From Thermoproteota archaeon (lineage in GTDB: Archaea > Thermoproteota > Thermoprotei_A > Sulfolobales > Desulfurococcaceae), in contig JAUQPA010000008.1 of the NCBI GenBank assembly GCA_030550615.1, positions 1-32,398 on the forward strand: 32,398 bases of DNA. The letters are read 5' to 3'. How positions within the stretch are numbered: the first letter of the stretch is position 1; each line of letters opens with the position of its first letter. A program made the position numbers and the translations under genes. Under the pieces are notes generated by a model, which was given only the letters and a program-made list of their open reading frames with translations, was not told where the DNA came from and did no database searches. This document shows positions 1 to 7,572 of the stretch, piece after piece.

Positions 1-226
1 AAACCATAATAGCGAAGTCGACGTATTTCCCCAGGATAAGGGAGATCAATGCTGCTATTTCTATAGCATATGGCGTTAACCCCGTAAATTTCTTTAAGAA
101 AATCACCACTATGTTCTCTTTCCTCTCGGGTACCTTGTTAGGACCGTAGGTCTTAAGCCTTGCAAGAGCCTCTTCACTAGTTAAGCCTTTATACATACTT
201 ATTTCACCCATCTTTTCGTTGCCCAT
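1..226 (-). CDS. P-type cation-transporting ATPase, N-terminal fragment (runs off window)
   Basis: Reading the minus strand from ATG at 226 gives 75 codons that continue past base 1. The peptide contains GLTSEEALARLKTYGPNKVP, the typical N-terminal cation-ATPase motif, followed by basic residues and TPYAIEIAALISLILGKYVD, which resembles the first membrane helix of plasma-membrane-type (P3A, proton-pumping) P-type ATPases. The phosphorylation DKTG site is outside the window. A second start at 196 is preceded by a perfect GGTGA seven bases upstream and may be the real one; the ATG at 226 has no visible ribosome site. Family assignment is good, the transported ion is inferred. Confidence 0.8.
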   Translation of the reverse strand, partial: MGNEKMGEISMYKGLTSEEALARLKTYGPNKVPERKENIVVIFLKKFTGLTPYAIEIAALISLILGKYVDFAIMV

Positions 227-262
227 GCCCGGACGTATTATTAGTATGCGATTTTAATAGGT

Positions 263-274
263 GTATTTAAGTAT
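263..274 (-). promoter_or_regulatory. TATA-like box of the P-type ATPase gene
   Basis: On the minus strand ATACTTAAATAC is centred at about 268, which would place transcription start near 242. That is 16 bases before the ATG at 226 and 46 before the ATG at 196. It is assigned by motif and spacing only. Confidence 0.4.
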
Positions 275-500
275 TGCGTCGATCACCTAGCGTGCAATAA
301 TATGGGATAACCGATTGTGAGTGCGGAGAGCTGGAATAAAGGAATTAGCTTGTAAATATGGAGCCTCGAGTTCATTGAAGATGCTCTTCTCCTAAATCAA
401 GTTATTGATATGAATAGAGAATCATGGACTTGGTCTTAACCTAGAGAGATATCACTATGCTTTAGAAAAAATTCGGGTACGTTGAAGGAGTTCCACGGGT

Positions 501-533
501 GTGTTTCCGGGGGTTCCGCGGATCCGGAAACGC
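501..533. repeat. GC-rich hairpin in the 341-base gap between the ATPase and tRNA-Arg
   Basis: Bases 501-510 pair with 524-533 to form a 10-bp stem (one G-U) around a 13-base loop, with CCA/TGG flanks at 493-495 and 534-536 able to extend it. The patch 490-540 is much richer in G and C than the AT-rich surroundings, as is typical of structured RNAs in hyperthermophiles. A run reading TTTTTT on the minus strand lies at 466-472. I see no box C/D, H/ACA or tRNA signature that I can name. The rest of 227-567 holds only the ATPase promoter and no credible reading frame. Confidence 0.35.
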
Positions 534-567
534 TGGAGGGATCTTTAAACAAACAGATGAATGATCA

Positions 568-642
568 CGGGCCCGCCGGGATTTGAACCCGGGTCCTCCG
601 GCTCCGAAGGCCGGCGCCCTATCCTGGCTAGGCTACGGGCCC
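568..642 (-). tRNA. tRNA-Arg (anticodon TCG)
   Basis: The minus strand folds into a complete 75-nt cloverleaf. The acceptor stem GGGCCCG/CGGGCCC is formed by 636-642 and 569-575, with discriminator G at 568. The anticodon arm is CCGGC-CTTCGGA-GCCGG, so the anticodon is TCG, reading CGA and possibly other CGN arginine codons. The T arm is CCGGG-TTCAAAT-CCCGG. There is no intron and the 3' CCA is not encoded. Nearly every stem pair is G-C, as expected for a hyperthermophile. Confidence 0.96.
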
Positions 643-660
643 TGGTTCCATTAAGTTATT

Positions 661-669
661 GTTTAAAAA
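661..669 (-). promoter_or_regulatory. TATA-like box of the tRNA-Arg gene
   Basis: On the minus strand TTTTTAAAC is centred about 23-25 bases upstream of the tRNA 5' end at 642. It sits between the stop codon of the upstream proteasome gene (688) and the tRNA, so the tRNA probably has its own promoter. Confidence 0.5.
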
Positions 670-687
670 GGGCTACTTTAAACTTGA

Positions 688-1296
688 TTAGGTCTGGGTT
701 GTTTTAAACACGTATTCTTTTGTTACGTATCCTTGCTTTGTGAAGATCAATAGGTCTACTCCATCCCCAGATAGAACATCTCTTTCTATAACTGTTTTAA
801 TTGCTTCAACTGCCATTTTCTCTGCTTCTTCCAATGATAAATCCTCTCTATATTTCGGCTCAATGTAGCCGAGAGCTAGTTGTGAGCCTGATCCGACCGC
901 GGCGTATTTTTCTTCTATTAAGCTTCCAACGGCATCTAATATATATAATCCCGGCCCCTCTTCATCGTAGCCTCCAACTATTACCTCCGTGAACATGGGG
1001 AACCACTTATAGCTATATAGTATTATGGAAAGAACTTTGGCAAGCCCCCTTGTTTTTAATTCCCTACCGAACTGTAACTCGTAGTATTTTGCTTCAAACT
1101 TTAATAGCTTTGTCAAGTAGCCAATATCTCCCATTAACCCAGCAAATGCTACGCCGTTTCTACTTGTAACAGGGTACACTTTCCTAGCTTGCTTACTTAG
1201 AATGAATCCATCGTAGGATACTCTTTTCTCACTGGCTAATACTACTCCATCTTTTGTTCTTATACCAACAGCTGTTCCAGGTAATACTATGCTCAT
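688..1296 (-). CDS. psmB: Proteasome beta subunit 1 (probably non-catalytic paralogue)
   Basis: A 20S proteasome beta-type subunit of about 200 residues. The fold signatures are visible: GTAVGI, LASEKR, FILSKQARKV, and the C-terminal GSGSQLALG and SGDGVDLLI. Anchoring on VG(I) and on the conserved E17 and K33 equivalents (LASE and ARK) puts glycine, not threonine, at the position of catalytic Thr1; the only nearby threonine is one residue later. The subunit is therefore probably inactive or structural (inference), partnering the active paralogue at 6869-7492. The start is taken at ATG 1296, preceded by GATGGTGG; an upstream ATG at 1317 adds seven residues but has no ribosome site. A TATA-like CTATAAAC lies near 1336-1343. 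Confidence 0.92.
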   Translation of the reverse strand: MSIVLPGTAVGIRTKDGVVLASEKRVSYDGFILSKQARKVYPVTSRNGVAFAGLMGDIGYLTKLLKFEAKYYELQFGRELKTRGLAKVLSIILYSYKWFPMFTEVIVGGYDEEGPGLYILDAVGSLIEEKYAAVGSGSQLALGYIEPKYREDLSLEEAEKMAVEAIKTVIERDVLSGDGVDLLIFTKQGYVTKEYVFKTTQT

Positions 1297-1460
1297 GTTG
1301 CTACCACCATCAAGCATGCACTATACATAAATGGAGTTTATAGTAGGTAAAATAGTTTATTGAAATCACTTTAAACACTTTCGGTAAACCCCCAGGCTCT
1401 GGTTTAAGAAAAAACCATTATAATAACGAAGAAACCGAGTTAAATAATGGTGAAGAAGCA

Positions 1461-2054
1461 GTGAAATGCAGCGCATGCGGGGGATCCTTAGTCTGGGACT
1501 ATGAACACGGGGAAGTAGTTTGCAGCAACTGTGGCTTAGTTCATGATAAAATAACAACACTAGAGATAATGGAATATAAAGATAGCACATACAACAACTC
1601 CAGCGAGACTAGAAAACCGCGCGTGGATCATAGGTATCCTATTTCAAGGAAGTATAAACATCACATTAAACTATATAGGAAATGTTTGAGAATAGTCAAA
1701 GGTAAACCATGGCTTGAAGTAGATTACGACAAGTTGTTGGAGAATGGGAAATTCATACATACGGTTAAATCAAGAGCCTCCATGAAAGCTCTCAAAAACA
1801 TCGAGGAAAACGGATACTGGGATATTGTACGAGAAGGCTTAGAATACATTGTTTCCATAAATCCCGCTTTTCTAGCTAGAAGCGAGAGAAGCAAGTATGC
1901 TCTAGCATACATAGTTGCAGTTAGAATTAAAACAGGTAAGTATCCATGTAAAGATGATATAGTGAACGTATTCAACATAAGTGATACAAGTTACCGTAGA
2001 CTGTGTTCAATAGCTGAAAAACTCCTGAGTAACACCTGCATATTGAAGTGTTGA
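1461..2054 (+). CDS. TFIIB-type zinc-ribbon protein, short TFB-like
   Basis: A 197-residue protein starting at GTG, with GGTGA eight bases before the start. The N-terminus is a TFIIB zinc ribbon with Cys3, Cys6, Cys21 and Cys24. A basic linker follows, then a helical C-terminal part (about residues 115-197) that looks like at most one cyclin-like repeat, whereas a full archaeal TFB is about 300 residues with two. It could be a divergent transcription-initiation factor or a regulator; the function is not known. It lies upstream of the NOG1-type GTPase on the same strand with a 156-base gap and divergent from proteasome beta 1. A TATA-like ATTATAAT at about 1417-1427 suits it. Confidence 0.7.
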   Translation: MKCSACGGSLVWDYEHGEVVCSNCGLVHDKITTLEIMEYKDSTYNNSSETRKPRVDHRYPISRKYKHHIKLYRKCLRIVKGKPWLEVDYDKLLENGKFIHTVKSRASMKALKNIEENGYWDIVREGLEYIVSINPAFLARSERSKYALAYIVAVRIKTGKYPCKDDIVNVFNISDTSYRRLCSIAEKLLSNTCILKC

Positions 2055-2210
2055 ATGTTTCAAACACTAGAATTAAGGTTAAAAGATTCTTTACACTATG
2101 TTTACTACCAGCTGAGTAGATGAGAATCTCTGTTGAAACCTTGTCAGAGTATGTTGAAATAATAAGCGAGATAACTATAACGGAGATTAAACTCAAGCAA
2201 GGGATTAATC

Positions 2211-3230
2211 TTGAAATCAACAACTGCTAGTAGTATCAGTAGATACTACGTTAAAAACTACGAAGAACTCTACGAGTACATCAATGAAAACCTAAAAAAG
2301 ATAAAAGCTAGAAATGGAGAGCTGTTCGGAGACCTCATGAAGAGAAAGCTCACCTATACTTACCAAGTACTGACCAGGGAGCTCCAACAGGTACATCAAG
2401 TACTACGTGAAATATGTTCGCAGGGGGATTTCTTCAAGGAGCTATTCAAAGCCTACACGGGAGAAAACATAGAATACTTCGCATCAGGTATTAGAAAACG
2501 TATTAAACAATCTAGGTTAATATATAGTGAAATCATCGAAGAATACTCCCGCATAGGCCATAACAACAGAGAAGCAGTTAAAGCATTCAAGAGAGGCATT
2601 GGAAGACTCTTATCTATCTATAAGAGAATCAATAAGAAAATAATTCTCCTGAAAGAGTACCTGAAAGAAGTCTCCAAAATGCCGGATATTAGAGGAGACT
2701 ACGTCGTAGTATTCGCGGGTTTACCCCAGGTGGGGAAATCAACTATTCTATCAAAACTAACTTCAGCGAAACCCGAGATAGGTACATACCCGTTCACGAC
2801 AAAAACCCTGATCGCGGGCCACTTAATTGTCGAACCCTATGGAAGAATTGTTTTACTGGATTCGCCTGGAATACTTGATTCTCCAATAGAGGGAAAAAAC
2901 ATAATAGAATACAAAGCAATACTAGCCATTAAGTACTTAGCTGATCACGTGCTATATGTTTTCGCAGTATACCCAAGTTTCTATTATACTTTAAATGAAC
3001 AATTAAATGTTTACTACTCGGTTAGAAAACTCGTGGGGGATAAGCCGGTAACGTTGCTTATTAATAAAGTGGACCTAGTTGATAAAGCTTTTCTGGAGGA
3101 AACCATGGTTGAAATAGAGAAGCATACTGGTGTGAAACCGATTCCTATTTCAGCTCTTACTGGCTATAACTTAAATATTGTTCGCGATATATTAATCAAG
3201 GAATTCATGGGTAAAAACCAGTACCTTTAA
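2211..3230 (+). CDS. NOG1-type GTPase, predicted 50S ribosome assembly factor
   Basis: A 339-residue protein. Residues 1 to about 160 are helical and charged, as in the N-terminal bundle of NOG1. The GTPase domain follows with G1 GLPQVGKST, G2 threonines in YPFTTKT, G3 DSPG, G4 NKVD and G5 SAL. NOG1 family members act in large-subunit assembly, and the archaeal form is this short. The only plausible start is TTG at 2211, because an in-frame stop lies at 2178; GGGATT just upstream is a weak ribosome site. The 3' end overlaps the convergent rtcA gene by 26 bases. Confidence 0.87.
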   Translation: MKSTTASSISRYYVKNYEELYEYINENLKKIKARNGELFGDLMKRKLTYTYQVLTRELQQVHQVLREICSQGDFFKELFKAYTGENIEYFASGIRKRIKQSRLIYSEIIEEYSRIGHNNREAVKAFKRGIGRLLSIYKRINKKIILLKEYLKEVSKMPDIRGDYVVVFAGLPQVGKSTILSKLTSAKPEIGTYPFTTKTLIAGHLIVEPYGRIVLLDSPGILDSPIEGKNIIEYKAILAIKYLADHVLYVFAVYPSFYYTLNEQLNVYYSVRKLVGDKPVTLLINKVDLVDKAFLEETMVEIEKHTGVKPIPISALTGYNLNIVRDILIKEFMGKNQYL

Positions 3231-4278
3231 TTGATATCACGCCTGGTTCGTTTAATTTACCCTGTATTTCCACGGAGGCATCAGGCATAAACATCTTGGT
3301 GATTTCAACAGCTGTGAGCAAATGCATTGTTATTTTAGCTACACCTACCCTGCTTAATCCTTTTGCTAGGAACATGTATGGTATCAGCATATCACCCATG
3401 TGTCTATCAAACGCCATTCCTGTTTCATAGTCTTCGATAAGAGTTAGTGCGGCTTCTTCGCCTACTTTCTCAGCTGGTTTACCTCTTTCGCCCACAGAGT
3501 CTCCGCCTAACCTGATTTTATTTTCTGTTTCAATATAAACTAGTATTCCGCTCCCAGGACCTAAATGAGGATCTCTGTCTGGTGGATACGTTTCAATTTC
3601 AACTACTGGATTTAATTGAAGTATTTTTCTAACTACGTTGAGCGCGGAATCAGCCTGTCTTTTTGCAACATGATGCGGTAATTTCACGCAGTGGCTTACA
3701 ATATGTAGTTTTACTGGTTTACCGCGAGATATGATCTCCACGGGATCCAATGGTTTATCAATGGGTTTAACTCTTAGTTCCACTAGTCCACCGCCGCGAG
3801 GATAGTGGCCTCTTCTGTGAAGTTTCAGGTCTATGTTTACTCCGAAGTGCCTTATGTTGTATGAAAACACATGAATCATGTAGTCTACTGGTGGGCTAAG
3901 AGGTACATTTGTTCCACCTCTAATTGTTATTTTCGATGAGCAATCGCTGAACAATAGCACGGGTAGTATGGCTTGCATTACTAGTGAAATACTTCCAGCT
4001 GTTCCTATATCGAAGTCGAAGTCTCCGCAGAGTCTTTCCTTTGGTTTAAATAATAAACGCGTACTACCTACAAATGCTCCATCTACTTCAGCCTTAGTTA
4101 ATTCTGCTATGGCTTTAACGGCTGTTAAATGTTGTGGTCTCAAACCGGGGTTCTCTCTCTTAGCTCTAATGTTGTAGATCTCTACTGGTTTAAGAAGTAA
4201 AGCTGAGATCGCTAGGGAATATCTGAGTATTTGGCCGCCTCCCTCACCAGTGCTTCCATCAATACTGAGAATGCTCAT
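3205..4278 (-). CDS. rtcA: RNA 3'-terminal phosphate cyclase
   Basis: A 357-residue RtcA, which converts RNA 3'-phosphate ends to 2',3'-cyclic phosphate using ATP through a covalent histidine-AMP. Visible signatures are DGSTGEGGGQILRYSLA at the N-terminus, AKRENPGLRPQHLTAVKA near residues 38-55, and RHMGDMLIPYMFLA near residue 300, whose histidine matches the adenylated residue of the family. The length is normal. The gene overlaps the upstream nadM by 20 bases, so translation is likely coupled, and it overlaps the convergent GTPase gene by 26 bases. It is the last gene of the psmB2 - aCPSF1 - nadM - rtcA cluster. Confidence 0.95.
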   Translation of the reverse strand: MSILSIDGSTGEGGGQILRYSLAISALLLKPVEIYNIRAKRENPGLRPQHLTAVKAIAELTKAEVDGAFVGSTRLLFKPKERLCGDFDFDIGTAGSISLVMQAILPVLLFSDCSSKITIRGGTNVPLSPPVDYMIHVFSYNIRHFGVNIDLKLHRRGHYPRGGGLVELRVKPIDKPLDPVEIISRGKPVKLHIVSHCVKLPHHVAKRQADSALNVVRKILQLNPVVEIETYPPDRDPHLGPGSGILVYIETENKIRLGGDSVGERGKPAEKVGEEAALTLIEDYETGMAFDRHMGDMLIPYMFLAKGLSRVGVAKITMHLLTAVEITKMFMPDASVEIQGKLNEPGVISIKGTGFYP

Positions 4279-4789
4279 CTAGACACAGCCTCCGTACTCT
4301 TTCAACACCTTTAATTTCATCAATGTATTCAACAACCTCGGATGGAACTAGCTCTCTCCATTCATCGCTTCCCGAAATCATTATGTTTCTTATGCGTGTT
4401 CCATGATACTTTGTTGGCTCCATGAGCTTTATTTTCCTTGTTTTAAACCCGAGCCATTCGAAGAGATAGAGTGTTTGTGGATTACCCGATGCAACTGCTT
4501 CAACACTAGGTGAGAGGGATAGAACGTACGCAGTCCATGTGAGAGGCATATTGATGTCTGGAATGGGAATAGCCCAGATTCTGCCAACGAGATTATTGTT
4601 TTTAATAACGCGATATATCATTTCCCAGCGCTCACCAGCAGTAAAGGGATTTCTACATGTGTACCCTTCTTGAGCACTACCTATACCAATTATTATTTCA
4701 TCGTATTCCTCAAGTAGTTGTATCACTGCCGAGTAGTGTCCTTTGTGAAACGGCTGGAATCTACCTGGAAAAAGCACTCTCCTAGTCAA
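4259..4789 (-). CDS. nadM: Nicotinamide-nucleotide adenylyltransferase, archaeal type
   Basis: A 176-residue cytoplasmic enzyme that makes NAD from NMN and ATP. It has the nucleotidyltransferase motif GRFQPFHKGH at residues 9-18 and the C-terminal ISGSDEWRELVP motif that matches the ISxxxxW signature. The length fits archaeal NadM. It sits 39 bases downstream of aCPSF1 and overlaps rtcA by 20 bases, consistent with one transcript. Confidence 0.95.
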   Translation of the reverse strand: MTRRVLFPGRFQPFHKGHYSAVIQLLEEYDEIIIGIGSAQEGYTCRNPFTAGERWEMIYRVIKNNNLVGRIWAIPIPDINMPLTWTAYVLSLSPSVEAVASGNPQTLYLFEWLGFKTRKIKLMEPTKYHGTRIRNIMISGSDEWRELVPSEVVEYIDEIKGVERVRRLCLDEHSQY

Positions 4790-4828
4790 TTCTTACACCG
4801 CTTCACGTAAACTTATTTTTCTGCAAAG

Positions 4829-6811
4829 TTAAAATGACGTTAGATGTATTGAGTCAAGGTTTGATGGAGTATATATTCTCTGGGCGAATTGTCTTATTTC
4901 CCGCGTTTTCTTAAGCAACGTGGCTAGAGCTTCAATAGCTGTTGGTTCACCGTGATTCAACATAATGGTTTTTGGTTTTGGATTAATGTCCTTTACATAT
5001 GATACTAGTTCCCGCTGATCACTATGACCGCTGAATCCATCAATACTCTGCACTTCTAACTCTACTTTGACAACCTCTATTTTGTTTTCAACAACTATAG
5101 GCACCTCCTTCATGCCGTCTTTAATTGATCTTCCGAGAGTGCCCTCAGCTTGATAACCAACGAAGACGATCGCATTGCGCGGGTCATTCGCAATTAGTTT
5201 AAAGTACTCTACTGCGGGTCCTCCGTTGAGCATTCCGTTTGTTGCAATTATTATTGATGGCTTATCCTCAACTATGTCGGGTCTGGCGATGGGGCCTTCG
5301 AGGATTCTAACTTGATCTGTTATAAATGGGTTTTCACCATTGTAGATCTCATCGCGTACCTTCTTACTCAAGTACTCTGGGTACTCTAGGTGTATAGCGG
5401 TGACTTCGTTTACTAAGCCCTCTACATATATATTCATTGACGGAATTAATCCTTGTTTCATAGCATTATTTAGAACCAAGAGAACTTCTTGTCCTCTACC
5501 AGCTGCAAAAACCGGTATTAATACAACTCCTTTTCTTTCAGCTACTCTCTTTACTATTTCAATTAACCTTGACTCAGCCTGCGATCTCTGTTCTTGAATA
5601 GTAGCACCATAAGTACTCTCCATGATCAACGCTTCTACTCTGGGAAACTCTGTGTGAGCTCTGCTGAGAAGCCTTGAGTCAGCGTACTTGAAGTCACCTG
5701 TATATACGATATTGTATAAACCCATTCCTATATGTAGGTGAACTATGGCTGAACCCAGCAAGTGACCTGCATTGTACATTGTCAGTTTAGCGTCAGGTGC
5801 TACATCTGTTACTTCTTCGTAATCAACAGTGATGGTATGTAGGAGAGTTGATACTATATCTTTTTCACCATAGGGTAAATACCTACCCGATTTCTTAGAA
5901 ACTTCTACGAGGTCCTTTAACATTATAGCCATTAACTCGCGTGTAGGCCTTGTAGTATACACTGGGCCCCTGTATCCATATTTGTATAGTAGTGGAACCA
6001 AACCAACGTGATCTAAGTGTGCATGAGTAACTATAACTCCATCTAATTCATCTATTCTCAGCGCATCTATTATCGGGTAGGCTTTGTTGGGGTCATTTAT
6101 TGCACCTACGTTTATTCCAAAATCTAATAGTATTTTGCTCTCTCTAGTCTCTACTAAGATAGCGGATCTACCGACCTCCTTGAAGCCTCCGAGTGCTGTG
6201 ACTCTCACGTAGTTATTCTTGTATACTACATCCCTGTGGACTCTTTCACCTAGAGTTCGAAGGAACTCTACTCTATAAGTGTTTTGTTTCAGTAAAACAG
6301 ATGTTATTTCTTTCAGTACTTTCGATTCAAATGGAGTGGTTCGCAGCGGTATTACTCTCCACCCGGTTTCAGCTAGTAGGAGATTTCTAAACACGCTTCC
6401 TTTTCCAACTATGTACCCTGGTTTCTCTGCTTTGACGAGGACTTCGCCACTTGCTTCGTCGAAGTATATTGCGTTATAGTCTATACCAGCATCCTTCGGG
6501 GAATACTCTACAATGATTTTCTTAGCTTCATCGGGACTCAACCTGGCATCTGGTGAAACACGAATCAATATCCTCTTCCTTACTTTCTTCGCAATATTTT
6601 GTGCGAGTGTGGGGTAATTAACCAACGCTTTTCTATTTCTAATATATAATACTATGAAGGGTCCTTCAAACTCTATGTTGGCTAATTCAAGCTCCCCTGG
6701 CACTTCTTCCATTATGCTCTTCAACAGCGCTAATTTACTTTTATCTAGCATTAACCTACCCGAAGTCACGTAAAACCCCTTTAAGGATAGCGTTAATTGC
6801 TGGTAAACCAC
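4829..6811 (-). CDS. aCPSF1 (FttA): KH-domain beta-CASP ribonuclease and transcription terminator
   Basis: A 660-residue archaeal cleavage and polyadenylation specificity factor homologue. This family cleaves RNA and acts as the archaeal transcription termination factor. The N-terminal 200 residues hold KH-type RNA-binding modules (GYIVGKGS near 132-139). The metallo-beta-lactamase core has HAHLDH at 263-268, GHLLGSA and TGDFKY, and the beta-CASP part has ESTYG, FVGYQAEGTLG and FSGHSDQRE with a late NHGEP histidine motif. The listed start is GTG at 6811; a TATA-like GTTTAAAAAGG near 6833-6842 would start transcription almost on it. An ATG at 6751, preceded by GGGTAGG, is an alternative start that shortens the protein by 20 residues. 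Confidence 0.95.
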   Translation of the reverse strand: MVYQQLTLSLKGFYVTSGRLMLDKSKLALLKSIMEEVPGELELANIEFEGPFIVLYIRNRKALVNYPTLAQNIAKKVRKRILIRVSPDARLSPDEAKKIIVEYSPKDAGIDYNAIYFDEASGEVLVKAEKPGYIVGKGSVFRNLLLAETGWRVIPLRTTPFESKVLKEITSVLLKQNTYRVEFLRTLGERVHRDVVYKNNYVRVTALGGFKEVGRSAILVETRESKILLDFGINVGAINDPNKAYPIIDALRIDELDGVIVTHAHLDHVGLVPLLYKYGYRGPVYTTRPTRELMAIMLKDLVEVSKKSGRYLPYGEKDIVSTLLHTITVDYEEVTDVAPDAKLTMYNAGHLLGSAIVHLHIGMGLYNIVYTGDFKYADSRLLSRAHTEFPRVEALIMESTYGATIQEQRSQAESRLIEIVKRVAERKGVVLIPVFAAGRGQEVLLVLNNAMKQGLIPSMNIYVEGLVNEVTAIHLEYPEYLSKKVRDEIYNGENPFITDQVRILEGPIARPDIVEDKPSIIIATNGMLNGGPAVEYFKLIANDPRNAIVFVGYQAEGTLGRSIKDGMKEVPIVVENKIEVVKVELEVQSIDGFSGHSDQRELVSYVKDINPKPKTIMLNHGEPTAIEALATLLKKTREIRQFAQRIYTPSNLDSIHLTSF

Positions 6812-6868
6812 CGTATTTATTATGATATGTACCTTTTTAAACTCTGATTTAATTGAAACTAAATAAAA

Positions 6869-7492
6869 TTAACTTGAGGTAAGAGTTTTCTTTAATTGAA
6901 TAGTTTTCTCTAATACCACTCCACTTTTACCTATAACTAAAACATCTACGCCTTCACCAGAGAACCCGTCTCTGGTTAACGCAGCTGTAACAGCTTTAAC
7001 TGCTAAATCTATTGCTTCATTTAAATTCATACTGGATTTATAGCCTTCCTCAAGTACTCCGAATGCTACTGGTGAACCACTTCCAGTAGCCATGTACTTC
7101 TCCCGGGTAAGCGTTCCATATAGGTCTAAGTAATACAATGTAGCTCCTTCCACGTCATCGTTTCCCCCTATCAGTATTTGCACTATGAACGGGTATACTC
7201 TCAGGTAGCTCGATAAAATAGTAGATAACGCGCTTGCCAAGCTTCTAATACTCATGGATTTACCTGTTGACGCTTCATATTCCTTTACGAGGTACTTGGC
7301 GTTTTCTATTAAGAACTGTGCATCTGCAACAAGACCGGATATGGTTAAAGCTACTCTATCGGTTATTTTCGCTATTTTCTTCACGTTTTTATGGTATATG
7401 GTTGCTCCAGCTGTTGCTCTTTTATCAGCTGCTAGTACGACGTGATCTCCAATTACCAAGCCGACCGTTGTTGTTCTAGATTCCTTATTCAT
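6869..7492 (-). CDS. psmB: Proteasome beta subunit 2, catalytic
   Basis: A 207-residue 20S beta subunit carrying the full catalytic set. Propeptide removal before TTTVGL gives Thr1 (residue 7). D17 and K33 equivalents are Asp23 in AADKR and Lys39 in NVKKI. GSGSPVAFG and RDGFSGEGVD complete the active-site region. The propeptide is only MNKESR and ends in arginine, not the usual glycine, which may mean that processing depends on a partner subunit (inference). The ATG start at 7492 is divergent from the G1P dehydrogenase gene. It is first in the cluster with aCPSF1, nadM and rtcA, and psmB next to aCPSF1 is a recurrent archaeal arrangement. Confidence 0.96.
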   Translation of the reverse strand: MNKESRTTTVGLVIGDHVVLAADKRATAGATIYHKNVKKIAKITDRVALTISGLVADAQFLIENAKYLVKEYEASTGKSMSIRSLASALSTILSSYLRVYPFIVQILIGGNDDVEGATLYYLDLYGTLTREKYMATGSGSPVAFGVLEEGYKSSMNLNEAIDLAVKAVTAALTRDGFSGEGVDVLVIGKSGVVLEKTIQLKKTLTSS

Positions 7493-7572
7493 TTAGAAAA
7501 CACCTAAAGTAAGGTATTAAAGTAGGGTTTTTATTTCTTTAGAAACAATTACATACTTAATAGTAGCTTCAA

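Noticed and set aside
227-567. Integrated-element remnant or attachment site beside tRNA-Arg
   Set aside because: I found no duplicate of the tRNA 3' half in the neighbouring sequence and no integrase gene.
1385-1406. TAAACC/GGTTTA inverted repeat as a terminator
   Set aside because: It is upstream of both divergent transcripts and has no T-run following it on either strand.
2120-2230. A 36-codon frame starting MRISVETLSEYVEI before and across the start of the NOG1-type GTPase gene
   Set aside because: It lacks a convincing ribosome site, overlaps the GTPase start and resembles no family; there is not enough support to call it a gene.
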